Source: Epichloe hybrida (taxonomy: Eukaryota > Ascomycota > Sordariomycetes > Hypocreales > Clavicipitaceae). Taken from it: a stretch of DNA of 64,000 nucleotides. Positions within the stretch are counted from its first letter, which is position 1; each line of letters starts with the position of its first letter. A program made the translations under genes and the position numbers. Location of the stretch: the NCBI GenBank assembly GCA_019022495.1, contig JAFEKR010000002.1, positions 186,001-250,000 of the forward strand. The letters run 5' to 3'. Shown here piece after piece: positions 13,560-27,490 of this stretch. The notes below the pieces were generated by a model. The model had not been told where the DNA came from, did no database searches, and saw only the letters and a list, made by a program, of their open reading frames with translations.

Positions 13560-13656
13560 TTTGTCTACCAGTGAAGGATTGGTGTCAGGAGATAATTACT
13601 GCCCCTCCTCTACAGTAACTTTGAAATTGGTCACAAAATGAAGTATGGTGGTATTT

Positions 13657-13921
13657 GTTGAGGATATTCACAGCCTCACATCGTAGCCTCAGATATCAGG
13701 CATCACTCTTGTTATCCCCTCTTCGTTTGACGATGCAGCTTCCCGCATCGCGTTTGATATCGCGGTTCATCGCAGGCTTCGTTTGAAGACCTAGATTTAT
13801 CACTCATAGATTTGAAGCTTATAAGCTTCCCTTTTCTCTTCTAGATTACGAATTCCTAGATAGCAATTCTACATCATCTTCTCTTCTGACCACTCTTTGC
13901 CTCCGTCTGCATCATTCCACA
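13657..13921 (+). mobile_element. Solo LTR of the copia family, almost unmutated
   Basis: This 265-bp sequence is collinear with the two LTRs at 21853 and 27491. It starts TGTTGAGG, ends TTCCACA and is flanked by the 5-bp duplication GTATT (13652-13656 and 13922-13926). No internal sequence remains, so it probably arose by LTR-LTR recombination. It keeps many C/G positions that are T/A in the full-length element, so it approximates the un-RIPped LTR. It lies in the 5' region of the P450 gene. Confidence 0.93.
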
Positions 13922-15509
13922 GTATTGGCAATTGAATCTATGCTATACATCGGGGTAGGAGTGCATACCTAATAATTCGCCACTAGAATACCCTCATCTC
14001 GCCTCAGCCGAGTGCTTTAATCGAGAATCGGAGATTACGCGACGTCTTCGACAGATCGGCGGGAGAGTGTGCGATTAGAATCGGTGATACAGAAGTACAT
14101 CGTGAAGTCAGATATAGCAATCAATAGTGGCGTCTGTAGGTGGTGCGCGGATTGGCGCATCAGTAAGCTGACCAGAAGAGTACAAGAATTAGTCAAGACA
14201 CAACCATGCAAGTTCTTGGCGTCGATAATCCACGACTATCCCTGTAGTCAAACATGTGGCGCATCGTGTATCTTACAGCCCCCAATTTCACACGGCACGC
14301 TGGAATCTTATTACCGCATTGTATGGGACAAAGTCTGACTGTATTAGTTGCAAGGAACGTCCTCGGCCAACCACAGCAAGTCAATCGCGGCTATGTTCGG
14401 ATTTTTGACAGCCAATTAGGGTCTGAACATGCAATATGAGCCATCACACATGACAATGGTAACAAAGAGTTGTATTACACCTTGTAAGCTGTCACATATT
14501 ACAATTCCAGCCACAGCTAAGCGTAGCCTGGTTCCACGAATAAAACCCTGATTTAAAGAGGGCCACTGATAAGCACGCACATGTCAAAGATTAAACACGC
14601 GTACTAGTCCGTATATAGGCCGCTATTAGTTCTAATCGGGATAGACGGTCCGCCCACCCGTTTTTAGTATGGCTTACGTTATCATAATGCAGCGCTAAAT
14701 AACGCCAAACTAACAACGCATAACCTTTATAATACCACAATCATTACTTCTTTTTTAATCCCTTGGCTATTATACCAGTCCCTAAGCTATATGTAGTGGG
14801 AGGCCCTGCCTCCTAATGTAAAACATTTAAAACATTACCATTAGCACACCACGCTATAGGGCTAGGTCCACGTAGCACTAGTAAGCCACTTACAAATTGA
14901 TAGCTAAGCAAGAACGTATGGGGGCACTTGTATATTAACAAAAGCTTGCTAGCCATCATGCGAGTTCGATTGTTCCTCCTCGTTGCTTAGTGGTTCTAGG
15001 TAAGGAGTGTCCCCAGCATCCCAGTCCATTTCGTATCTCAATATTTCTAGAGAGGGTGAGGGCGTGCGCCAATTTACTGAAACCTTTGAGTCTCAAGCAC
15101 GTGAAAGAAACACTTCCGGCAATCATGATCTTTGCACTGAGGTGGGACCAATAAATGCACCTCATTACGTGTTGCTCTATCAAATCGGGCTCCTCGTACT
15201 CCTTGTCAACCAATCCGCGAGATGCAGCACCTACTCTGGAATCAGAAAGTCAGCCTTGAAACAAGACGACATTTCAAGCTGTGCATTACTACTAGCGAAT
15301 TCGGTCTTATTGCTCTCTGAGAGTCAGTATCGCATTTGCAACGGTGATGCAGCTAAGCGAATGTGAGAGGGGCGTGATAGAAGGTCTCACACAGACGTTT
15401 GATTTTTAACGTGGTCGAGTATTGCTATCAACTATTGAATATACACGCAGACGACCGAACCGGCGCACAGTTAGTTGCGTGAAGCTAGTAACATTATAGT
15501 ATTATTATT
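13922..15509. other. Gene-free spacer between solo LTR and ABC transporter
   Basis: About 1.6 kb without a convincing gene. 14,580-14,950 is AT-rich and short of C/G, resembling old decayed repeat DNA, but no family could be recognised. The last few hundred bases should hold the ABC transporter promoter. Confidence 0.5.
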
Positions 15510-18500
15510 ATGTCGCACCTGGAAAGCTACCCCAACCTCTGTGGAGATGGCACATTCGGTCCTGCGGTCCCGCGAGTGGCAGAATGTCGTGGCGGCTTCG
15601 ACTTCACAGGTATGAATAGCCCTCATAAATAGACTCGAGTCTGTAAATTCATTCATTTGAGGGTAGTCACATTCGAAGAAAGCATCCTATCAATAGTTCC
15701 AGCATGCCTGCTTTTTGCCATCGTTCCATGGAGACTGCTTTGCATCTGGGGAAGAACATGCAAGACAAACCGATCTTGGTTGCATGAGATAAAGTTGGTA
15801 CGCTGTCGTATCATTTGTCCGTTCCATTTCAATTCTAGTGTGGCTAAAAAATCAACACAGATTGGGTTCACAACTCTAGGCGCTCTGCAAATTGCTCTCT
15901 TGGTTCTATTTTCAACGACTCAAGTTGGGTATCGTGCCGTGCTCATCTCCTCCGCAACTCTTCAGCTGTGTACTAATCTTTTCCTTGCCACCCTCTCTCA
16001 CTGGGAGCACCGTAACTCTATTCGACCGCCCTTCCTGATATCAGCCTTCTTGTTGATGACTGCGATTTTAGATGCGGCTAGAGCTAGAACCCATGCCCTG
16101 ATCGAAGGGCAAAATGCTGTGGCAAGCATACTAATAACAACAGTTGTGGTTAAATCACTTCTGCTTTTGATAGAGACTAAAGAGAAAACACGAATACTTC
16201 TGCCCAAGTACTCGAAAATCTCTTCAGAGCTTCGTAGTGGTCTCCTTTCTCGAGCTTTCTTCATCTGGCTGATTCCCGTGCTGACTGCGGGATTCAAAGG
16301 TGTCATTTCTCATGACGGCCTGCCGGTCGTCAACGAGAAACTATCCTCAGAGTCCCTTACCGCAAGAGTTGAGTCAAGGTGGAAGGATGGTTCGTGGATT
16401 TCTCCCGAGTATTGGTGTTGCGTCATAACTGTACTCAATCTAACGTTCGAAAGGCAATTTAAAGGGAAAACATGCATTGATGTTTGACGTTCTTTTCAGT
16501 TTCCCCAAAGAACTCTTTGTTGTTCTCTTCTCATACACTATCCAGGTTGGTCTACAGATCTGTCGGCCATTTTTGATCCAGGAACTTGTTACCTTTCTAG
16601 AATCACCGTCGGCGTCGATGAACATTGGTTATGGGCTTCTTGGCGGCTTCTTTTGTGTTTCAATTGGAAATGCGGTGAGTAATTAGTTGACTTCCTGCAA
16701 GCAAAGGATCCCTAGCTAACAAAAGCCACCGTAGTTGCTTATACCCTGGTGCTTTCACTACTCAAGCCGACTTATGATAATGGCCCGCGGTGCACTTGTC
16801 TCCATGATTTACTCAAAGCTTCTGCATACCAGAGAAAACGATTCACAAAGAATGACCGCCTTCACCTTGATGACTACGGACGTGGAGAAGATTGTTGATG
16901 TTTGTTGGAGGCTGTTGGAGCCAGTACCCTGCCTTGCGCAAATCGGCATCGGCACCTATCTGCTATATCGACAACTAGGAGCGGTTTGTTGTGTCCCAAT
17001 CCTGGTTATATTCCGTAAGTAAAAAACAAATGCAGCCCTTTGTTCACCGTTGTTTGGAATCCGGCTCATAGTTCCTTGCAGTGACTTTTACATTGGTGGC
17101 ATTCGCTGGTTCTAAAGTTCCGCGTCATCAGAGCTCTTGGTTTCAAGCAATTGAAAGTAGAATTGACCTGACAGCTCACGTACTGAGTTCTCTCCACTCA
17201 GTCAAACTTCTCGGCCTGTCTCGGAGAATGGAGGACAAGATTCACGGGAAGAGAAAAAGTGAACTGCAAGTTTCCGAAAAGTTCAGACTAAGCAACTGTT
17301 TTGCAATGGCATCTGGTATGACGCTCCAACCAGTGACCATCAATCTTGCCATCACTAACGTTTGTGTCAATCATAGCCTTTGCCCCACAAAGCCTGGCAC
17401 CCCTCGTCACGTTTGGGGCATACTCAATCATGAAGATGGTATCAGATCAATCAAACTTCTCGGTGACGACAGCAGTTACCAGCCTTTCAATCCTCAATCT
17501 TATAACAACTCCTGGAGTGCAGCTCCTACTGGCTATACCGATGGGAGCACAAGCAGTCGGAGGCTTTTCTAGGATTCAAACATTCCTTCAGCAGTCTGAA
17601 ATATCCGCATTGACAACACCGGAGACGAGTAACTCCATTGAAACTAATGCCAGTATGATGGTTGAGAAGACTGCGGACTCTGAGCCGCGGCCCTTAGTAC
17701 ATCATCCACAGCTGTCTCATGGGCAGCATATGGCAGGTAACGAGCAACCTGCTTTCCCGGCATCATATTTCCAAGCCAACTCTATACTTGCAATCACGGG
17801 CCCAGTTGGTTGTGGCAAGTCCACAGCACTCAAGAGGGTACTTTTAGCCAATGGACTAAAGGAATCGTGCCTATCTCCATCCGCAGGTGTAGCGTATTGC
17901 TCACAAACACCTTGGATTTATGAAGGAACCATTCGTGACAACATCATCGGCCAATCAGAGTTGGATAACAAGTGGTATAATTCCATTCTTCGAGCCTGTG
18001 AGCTTGAGGTGGATATCAGCAGCATGCCGGATGGTGATGCTACTATGGTCGGCAGCAGAGGTTCCAAATTAAGTGGCGGACAGAGACAGAGAATTGTGAG
18101 TCGTGACGGGTCGAAGTCGTGATAACAACATCCAAGAGCGGTGCACGCAGTTTTAGCACTAACATATACTTATTAGGCTATCGCTCGAGCCTTGTACTCC
18201 AACAAGCCGCAGGCTATTTTTGACGACGTTACTAGCGCCCTCGATGGCCGAACGCTGTCTGCTGTGTCAGATAAAGTCTTTGGCCGAAACGGTATTCTTC
18301 GCTCAAGGGGGACGTCTGTAGTACTCTCTACCCATGCAGTTCAGCTTCTGCAGTTAGTCGACGTGGTCCTGTTGATGAACAAGGATGGCGAAGTCATCGA
18401 TTCAGGCACGTATGAGCAACTTGCAGAACGACACGAATCATTTGTGCCGCGTCAGGTTCTTGGCTCTTCAAGATCATCACCAGGGCCAGATAAAGAGTTT

Positions 18501-20818
18501 CAAAATTTGGCAATGCAAAACAGCCGTGGAGAGTACCAAAGCCAGCTGCAGACTCGAGTCGACGACCTGCGAAGACAAAAAGGTGACTGGAGATCGTACG
18601 CATATTATTTCAGCTCCATGGGGTGGCTTAACTTTTCGATCTTCGTTCTAGCTACTGCTTTATACATAGTATCTACAGCAATTTTTGGGGTCTGGCTCAC
18701 TTGGTGGGCAAAAGATACGAATGGTAGCCATGGTCTTGGATTCTGGCTGGGCTTGTACGCTACTTTCGCGATATTCATCATGCTCGCAGTGCTATTTACG
18801 CCTATGTAAGTGTTGTGGAGATATTACACCATACCCCTGATACTTTATCTGATCTATTAAAGCTTTTTTTTTACAAAACTAGCTTCCAAAGCATCTTTGG
18901 CTATGCACACAGAGCTACTTGCGACCGCTATGAGGTAAGGGCTACCAGCTGCTGCACCAAATTCACGACGACGCGCTTGGACATACACTGAAATCGATAT
19001 CCATCAGGGCTCCAATATTAGCTCATTTCGAAACAGAGAATACAGGCTCTCTGGTAAACAGGCACGTTGGAGAGGTATGCCGGGACACTCTACTACATCT
19101 ACTAATTATTTCAACAGGTTTAGTCAAGACATTCGGCTGTGCGACTGGCAACTGCCGTTTAACATTCTGCTGACTCTTTTTGGTGAGTATATCCCGTCTC
19201 TATGCTATAAATCACCGAGAACAAAAGAAAACCTGACATCAGCATTGCATAGCTTTTCTTGCATGTCTCGCAAGTCTCGGAATTGCGGTGGCAGCTGTTC
19301 CCTACATGGCCGTAGGTACACCGGTACTTGCCGCCGTTCTATATCTGCTACAGCTGTCGTATTTGCGCACCTCCAGACAGTTACGACTTCTAGAGTCTGT
19401 CACCACTACCTTCCTTGCCGACTTTGAACGTCCTGAGAAATACTGACAATTACTCCGCTTGACCGACAGGATCGAACTAAAGGCTCCAATGGCGTCATTA
19501 TTTCTGGATACAATCTATGGGATTACGACAATACAGGCTTTTGGATGGAGTAAGGCATACGTCCAAAAAGGCTTTTCTCTTTTGGACGCGTCTCAGAGGC
19601 CCTACTACCTCCTCTTCTGTGTTCAGCGATGGTTGATTCTCGTACTTGCTCTCATAGTCACCGGTCTTGAGGTATTAGTCATAGGACTGGCCATCGCTCT
19701 GAAAACCAAGGTCAGCGCCGGGCTGGTAGGCTTGGCTGCTGTTCAAGTTACGACACTGACGCAAGGTCTGAGCGACCTAGTCATGCAGTGGACCGAAATG
19801 GAAACGTCTCTAGGAGCCGTATCACGTATCTACAAGTATACCCACGAAACCCCGCGAGAAGCTCATCTAGGTGAACGAATAGCTACCCTACCGGGAAACT
19901 GGCCTTCAACAGGCAGTATTACGTTTGAGGGTATCAGCGCTACTTACAGGTAGGAAAATCTTCCACGGGCACCATGTACTGGTTTAACCGTGCAAGAAAA
20001 AATAGGCAAGGTAGCCCAAGTCTCGCCTTGAACAACATTACATTCGCTGTAAAACATGGAGAGCGTGTTGGTATTTGCGGCAGAACCGGCAGGTTCGTTG
20101 CTCGCGTCTACTGTTTCAGCCTCAACCCCAACTGTGACTGACAATAGTGTCATTTGACAGCGGCAAAAGCAGTCTCATGGCAGCCTTGTTGTGCCTACTC
20201 CCATGCCATCAAGGCCGGATACTCATCGATAACGTGGATATTTCGACTTTAGACCCCGAGGTAGTTCGATCCAAACTCAATTACGTTACGCAAGAGCCTT
20301 TCTTGATCAATGGAACCATCCGGGAGAACCTGAGTCCCTGGGCCGACGAGGTCCCTGACTGCCAGATGATCCAGGCGTTGAAGCAAGTCGACCTGTGGAG
20401 CAAAATTGAAGCTCTTGGTGGACTTAATGCACAACTGGAAGATGAAACACTATCGCACGGCCAGAGGCAACTTCTCTGCCTCTCGAGAGCTCTTTTGCGA
20501 GAGAGCCATGGTCTGATACTGGACGAGCCAACAGGACAGTAAGCATTCACCGCTATCAAGTCTCCTGCCACTGTCACCTAACGCGCAACTAGTATCGATC
20601 CCGCAACAGATGCCACTATACAGCGGGTTATCCGAGAGGGATTCCCCGGCCGAACGATTATTATGATCGCCCATCGTTTGGAGAGTTTGGTCACATTGGA
20701 CAATGTCATAGTTCTGGAATCTGGTCGCGTTATTGAGACTGGTCCACCTAAGCGACTGCTCAGCGACCCATCTTCATCATTTAGCACATTGTACCATGCG
20801 GTAGAAGAGGCTATATAA
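15510..20818 (+). CDS. Full-length ABCC (MRP-like) ABC transporter
   Basis: A multi-exon gene (about 12-14 exons, boundaries partly approximate) reading TMD0-TMD1-NBD1-TMD2-NBD2. Exon 1 is 15510..15609 and ends GGFDFT, followed by FEESILSIVPA, the usual ABCC N-terminus. NBD1 has GPVGCGKST (about 17,800), LSGGQRQRI (about 18,075) and Walker B FDDVTSALD, where Asp replaces the catalytic Glu, as is common in ABCC NBD1. TMD2 includes RFSQDIRLCDWQLP and YLRTSRQLR. NBD2 has GRTGSGKSS split by an intron (20,090-20,165), LSHGQRQ, LILDEPTG with catalytic Glu, and IAHRLES. It ends YHAVEEAI at 20818. Likely a plasma-membrane or vacuolar exporter for the cluster product. One oddity: the obvious acceptor for intron 1 near 15,660 leaves the frame off by one, so the 5' exon join needs transcript data. 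Confidence 0.88.
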
Positions 20819-21852
20819 ATTTAGGACCATGGAAAATGGCAGAATCAGCCGCAACGTGTCTGTTCTCACATCGATGAGCAAATTATGTATATGCCATTAT
20901 GCCTTGTATTGCAATCAGTTAATAGGTATAGTCTAGGGCAGTATATACTTAATCGTCGCTAAGTATACACTAATATGTGATAATACTGTATAGTATACCC
21001 TGCGATATCCTGGTGTCTTTTCACCTCCCACCGTAGTTCATTCATAGGCTTCGGGTAAGTTGCGGCCGGGTTCTCTAATATTAGACCGTATGGGGAACTA
21101 GATCTACAACTGTGGCATTTATTCTTGGTCAGCTACTTGCTGAGAAACAGGGTTGTAAGTTACAATCCATGGGACAACAGGGTGTAAGGCAATCTCCTTA
21201 TTTGAGTCTATTAAGATGTCTCTATTACGAAACTCAGGTTAACAAATTTCCCTTTTAGAATAACAAACGTTAACTGGTATAAAACATTTTATACTATCTG
21301 AACCTGCAGATATCCTGCATCACGCTGTTAATTCTCGTCAACCAATAGGCAACCCCCGAAACCCCAATCGGAATTAATACGTTATTGGCGCAATTAACGG
21401 ATAACAAACGTGCGAGTATACCTAACCCGTATGTTCGTGGTTTATGCACATAAGCGAGGACGCCCACCTTCCCAGATAGGCGGCGGTCCTAAGCGTTCCC
21501 GGTTGATACGCTCACTCCTCACATATGCTAACCTAATCCGGGCGACAGAATGAGCTACTAGCCGCGCCGTCGCAACCGAGGGACGATGATACCTCGGAGG
21601 CAATGTTATACAGTCTAATCCCTGTTTGTCTTCACAGAGGTATGAAACTAGGGGTAGCAGGCCAATAACACATCTTTCGGTGGCTTAGTGTAGTATTACG
21701 TGAGGTAGTGTCACGACTTTCGTCAGGTATAGTAAAGAACAGAGTGAAGGCGAGATTTTTAGTCAATGCTAGAATGTCGCTACCTTGGGGTAGGTTCGTG
21801 AAGGTTTTAAACTTCAATGTCTTGTATAAAATATAGGTAGTGTCTACTATAT
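20819..21852. other. Spacer between ABC transporter and copia element
   Basis: About 1 kb with no recognisable gene. The first 150 bp is likely 3' UTR. The rest is of mixed composition with no conserved frame that I recognise. The TATAT target duplication of the copia insertion occupies 21848-21852. Confidence 0.5.
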
Positions 21853-22118
21853 TGTTGAGGATATTCACAGCCTCACATCGTAGCCTCAGATATCAGGCAT
21901 CACTCTTGTTATCCCCTCTTCGTTTAACGATGTAGCTTCCCGCATCGCGTTTAATATCGCGGTTTATTGCAGGCTTCGTTTAAAGACCTAGATTTATTAC
22001 TTATAGATTTAAAGCTTATAAGCTTCCCTTTTCTCTTCTAGATTACGAATTCCTAGACAGTAATTTTACATTATCTTCTCTTTTACTCTCTCTTTACCTT
22101 TATTTATATTATTTCACA
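21853..22118 (+). repeat. Left LTR of copia element
   Basis: The first ~73 bp are identical to the solo LTR at 13657. Beyond that, differences are nearly all C-to-T or G-to-A and increase toward the element interior, where it ends ATTATTTCACA instead of ATCATTCCACA. Confidence 0.95.
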
Positions 22119-22949
22119 GGTTATAAGCCTAGCGCTTATAATCGCGCCCTTACCTTTCTTTTTCTTTTTCCCTTTTATCTAACTATTATAGTCTTATATA
22201 TAATCACATATCTTTTCCTAATATCTTATTAAAGTAAATTACTTAACTTATAGGGTAGCATAAAGACCTTTTCCCTTACCTAAAACTAATAATATTATAT
22301 AAGTTAAGATTAGATTAATTATAATTTAGCTTCCTTTTACACATATAAAGCTATAAAAATTTTACATAACTAGGAATTAAATGTATAACCTTTATACGTT
22401 ATTTTCCTAATTTATAAGCATAATAATTTTTCTCTAAGCTATAAACTTACACATTACTTAATACTATATAATCTTTTATAATATATATAAAAAGTTAATT
22501 CCTTCTAGGTAAATCTTAGTAAATAGTAAGCTAGGATAAGACATTCCTTATAGAACTACCTTAAGTACCTAAAACTAATAATCTAGATTTATTACTATCT
22601 AGGGTAAAGTAGTATATAGTAAAGCAAGTAAAGTAAGTATAGTAAATTCTAGGTAAAGCATTGCTCTTTAACTAGGCTAAGGTAAAACATTTTAGGGCAT
22701 CTAAAAATGCCTTTTAGGCTGCTTATATTCTTAACTTTATATCTCTATGCGTTAGTGGCTATATAGTAATTTAATCCTTAGAGAGCTACTACTATAACTC
22801 CTATTAGACTAAATTAATAATAATTAGTATTAAATATATATAGTAATAGGAGTACGCGAATTCTAATATATAACCTTACCCTTCCTTTCCTATAGTATAG
22901 CTAATATAAGTGCTTCTAGTACTATTCTAGCTACCTAACCTAATCTAAC

Positions 22950-25900
22950 TAAACTTAATAATATTACTAAGGCATAGTATATAAGGACTATAGTTATTAC
23001 TTCTCTTAAAGGGGCTAAGAACTTTAAGGAATAGGAGATCTTAATCTAAATATAAGTTTATATTATATAGCTTATACTATATTTAACTAGAGTAACTCTA
23101 TAGTCTTAAGAGACTAATAAGTATTATACTATTCTCTCTTCTATTATATAGCAAAGCCTCTCTTTATAAGTCTAAAAGAATTTAACGTATATAAGATAGA
23201 CTAATATAATGCTAGTCACTAATATAATGTAATTAATTAAAAGTAATTATGGCTTTAAGGCTAATTTAGCTATTATTAAGCTACTATAATAGTTCTCTTA
23301 ATTAAAGAGGGCTAATTTCTCTATAATAAGAGCTTAGCTAGACTACTACTAGAACCTTTAGAACTAGATTTATAAGATTAAAAAGATCCCTAATATTATT
23401 TAGGTATTATAAATAATTAAAGCTATTAAGGGTTTAATGCCTAATATCTATAACGCTTAGAAGATTAAGGGATTCTCTAAATCTAAGCTTATATAGGAAG
23501 GTATGCTTACCTATTTAACGTATAAAGCTAATAAGCCTTAGAAGGACTAAAAGGTTAACTTTAACACCTAATAAAAGAATAATAAGGATAATACTAATAT
23601 AAAAGGCAAAGGCAAAGCTCTAATAAAGAAAAATAAAACCTCTAAGACTATTAAGCTAGATTATAGTTATTTAATCTCTCTAGGATAACCTATTTATTTA
23701 AAGGATAATTACTAGAAGCTTTATCTAGAGAAAAAGCCTAACTTAATAAAGAAAAAAGGCAATATAACTATAACCATTACTATAACTACCTCTCCTAATA
23801 TTATTACTATAGGAAGTAATCTCTCTCTTATAGTAATTAACTAGGACTATTCCTTTTAAATAATAGCAAATTACCTTATAAAGGAAGACTACATTCTTAA
23901 CTCTAGATATAATACTTATACGTTTAATATAACTAAATGGTTTACCTATTTAAACACTAATATAGTTACTAGACTAATAACATTAAGTAATAGAGAATAA
24001 CTTAATATTAAAGGCATTAGTAATATTAAACTCCCTATTAGCAAAGGCTATCTAGAACTTTCTAATGCCTAATAGGCACTAAAGGCTAAAGTTAATATAA
24101 TTTCGCTAGGTCTTCTTAAGTAAGGAGGCGTTATTATAGATAGATTTAAAGATTAATTAATCTTAAAGTCTATAGGCAATGCTATTGCTTCTTATAATTA
24201 GAAGTCTAATGTTTTAATATTAATTCTTAGGGAGAAGGAACCTTAATTTAATTTTATAGCCTTATTAAGCAAATCTATTACTAAGAAGGTAAAATTCAGC
24301 CTCTTATATAAAAGACTTAGGTATATAGGGAAAGAACAAATTATACTAGCCTATAAAGAAGTAAGAATTATAATTAACCTTACCTCCTTAATTAACTTCT
24401 AGTGCTTAGCTTGCCTTTTATTAAAGGCCCCTTAAATAATTTATTAAGAAGACTCTAATAATATAATTACCTTCCTTTCTTATATATTCTAGGACTTTAT
24501 TAAACATAAGCCTAAAGGCTTTAGAGGGAAGAAGCACATATTATATATAATTAACACCTATACACGCTTTTACTAGGTAATCCTAACTATTAATAAAGCT
24601 AGCGTAGTAAAAGTAATTTAAGTTTAAAAGACTACTATTAAGAACACAAGTAATGGCTTTACTATTAAATGCTTTTATATAGATAATATAACTAAATTCC
24701 TTAGAGAGAAGTTTAAACTCTTCTATTAGAAGGAGGGAATTATCTATTAAACTAGCGCTCTATACATTCCTACCTATTAAGGCCTTATTAAACATGCTAG
24801 TTAAACCCTTATAGAGATAGCATAATCCTTAATAATTAAAGCTAAATTACTAGAGCTTCTCTAGCTATATACTATAAAGTATATAGCTAAAATTACTAAT
24901 CTCTTACTTATATATAGGAATAAGGATAATTAGTCCCCTTAGCAGGCATTATTTAATATCCTAGGCCTTAAAAACAACGCCTTAATTTAACACTTACATA
25001 TATAGGGATATATTACGTATATACGCATTCCTAACAAACGTCGTGTTTAATTATAGAAGATAGCGCTATAAGCTAAGAAGGGTTAACTTATAGGCATAGA
25101 TAGCCCTAAATGTCACCTTTATAAAGTTTAGATCCCTAAAGATTAAAGGATTATATATATAAGGGATATACGCTTTAATAAGAATATACCTATGCTTACT
25201 AAATTTAAGGCTAATAAGACTATTTATATTATAGACCTTATTAACCTTTCTTTTACTAAAGAAGGCTACTATATTATTAATGTTTCACCTATAGAAAAAC
25301 CTCTTCCCTAGCCTATTAGCAATATTAAATAGAAGAAGGTTTATTTTATAAATACCCCTTTAGTTTCCTAAGAAATAAATAAGAATTACTACTCTTTTAA
25401 GGAGGAAGATAATTCTCTTACTAGGACTAAGCCTTTACTATCTTAGAGCTCTTTTCTAACGCCCTCTAAGAGTCCTCCTTAAAAGGACCTTATAAGCTAA
25501 TAATAATAAATTATTAAAGAGAATACTATTCTCCTAAGGCATTAGCCTAGGGCCTTCCTAGATAAAGAAGCTAAAGCTAATAATAATGCTATTATTTAAT
25601 AATAACTTAAACTAAAACCTAAGCCTCTAAGATAATCTCTTTAATCTAATACACATTAAGGTTACCTTAATATTACAATATTAGGCAAGAAGAAAGCCCT
25701 TCCTCTAGGATCTTGTTAATTAAACCTTATAATTTATTATTATAATAATAATCTATATAATAATAAAGTAAAGGAAATCACTACCTTATACACATTCCTA
25801 ATGCTTAAAGTAGCTAATATAGCTAATATAAAGATTAATATTCTATTTAATTAGTATAAGGCTAAAGCTATAGATAACTATTATAACTTCTAGAGACTTA

Positions 25901-27340
25901 CTAAAAAGAAGAAACTTCTAAAAATTAATAAAAAGAACTACTAAGACCTAGTCTTTACTCCTAAAGATATAAAGATCTTTAATAGCTAATAGGTTTATAC
26001 TATAAAGTACCTAATTAATCTTAACCTATATCTAAAGGTAAGATAGGTTATAAGAGAAGACTAGAATCTAGAGGTTTTTAGTAATAAGGACCTCTATATA
26101 GTAGTAGTATACTTAGTTTCTTTATAAGTGTTTTACACACTTATTACTACCTTTAACTATAATTAGTAGTAATATAATATTATAAATGCTTTCCTTAATG
26201 CTAAAGCGTAAGAAGATATTTATATTAAATAACCTTATAGCTACTTAGATAGTATAACTAGAGTTTATAAGCTTAAAAGAGCTCTCTATAGCTTACCTAT
26301 TTCTTCTCTTTAGTAGCTAGATAATATTACTAAGGAACTTAAATAGTAAGGCTTTAAGAGGCTATTAAGTAAACTCTGCATTTTTTAATGTAATAATACT
26401 ATACTTCTTCTATATATAAATAACATAATTATTATAGGAAAGACCCTTATAATTATTATAAATATTATTAAGGAATTATAGAAACACTATAAATTAAAGT
26501 ATTTAGGTAATATTAAGCTATTTCTTAGCATTAAATTTGTCTATAATTATGCTAATTACACTATGCTTCTTTACTAAAGGCTTTATATATAGACTATTAT
26601 AAAGAAATTTAATATTAATAACCTTAACGCTTTAAATATTCCCTAGCTTCTAAAGACTATTATTCTAGCTAATTAAAAAGAGCTTAATATAGTCTATAAC
26701 CTCTCTAACTAGGCGAAACAAATAGGAAGCTTTAACTAGCTTTTAGTATTTACATAACCTAATATTACATTTATAGTTAATTAACTTTATAGTGTGAATT
26801 CCGCACTAAAGTAAGTATATGTAAATCTTAAGAAATACCTTTAGCAATATCTTATAGGAGTAGATAATTTAGGAATTATTCTTAGAGGATATAGTTCTTT
26901 AGACCCTAAATTAATGCTTTAAGTAAAGGGATTTAGTAATGCCTCTCTTGCTAATAACCTAGATATAAGACATTTAACTACAGGGTATGTTATAACCCTA
27001 GCTAGAGAATATATCCTTTAGTAGTTAAAGAAATAAACTCTTATAGCCCTTAGCTTTATAGAAGCTAAATTTATTAACCTTATGCTAACTAGCCTCTTAA
27101 TGCTTTAAGTTACTTAACTTCTTAATAACTTTAGGATTAAGTAATTATACCTATTACTACTATTTATAGATAGCTAGAACATAAAAGCTAATATACTTAA
27201 TAAGAAGCATAAGGGATATACTTATTATATTAATTTACGCTATAAATAGATTATATAGAAAGCTTATTAAGGGGAATTTTGTCTTTAATAGATTAGCACT
27301 AAATAAATAATTACTAACGGATTTATAAAAGGTCTAGAAC
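22950..27340 (+). pseudogene. Decayed gag-pol of the copia element
   Basis: Reading through the stops on the plus strand shows copia landmarks. Near 23,890 is DYILNSRYNTYTF, explained by RIP of the aspartic protease DSG motif (D to N, G to R). Around 24,730-24,800 is an integrase-core stretch with SALYIPTYQGLIKHAS. At about 26,405-26,430 is LYINNIIIIG, which is the RT motif YVDD with both Asp turned to Asn by G-to-A changes. Stops fall where CAA, CAG or TGG would be expected. No active product is possible. Frame boundaries are approximate. Confidence 0.85.
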
Positions 27341-27490
27341 GCGTTAAACACAGTGATTTTATATGCTTTCTTTAAATAATAAAGGCTAAGGACTTTGCAA
27401 AGGGAGATGTTTTAGAAGCTTTATAAATAACCTTAAATTTTCTACTTTTCTTTTTTCTTTATCACTAGCTAGATATGCTACTAGGGGCGG

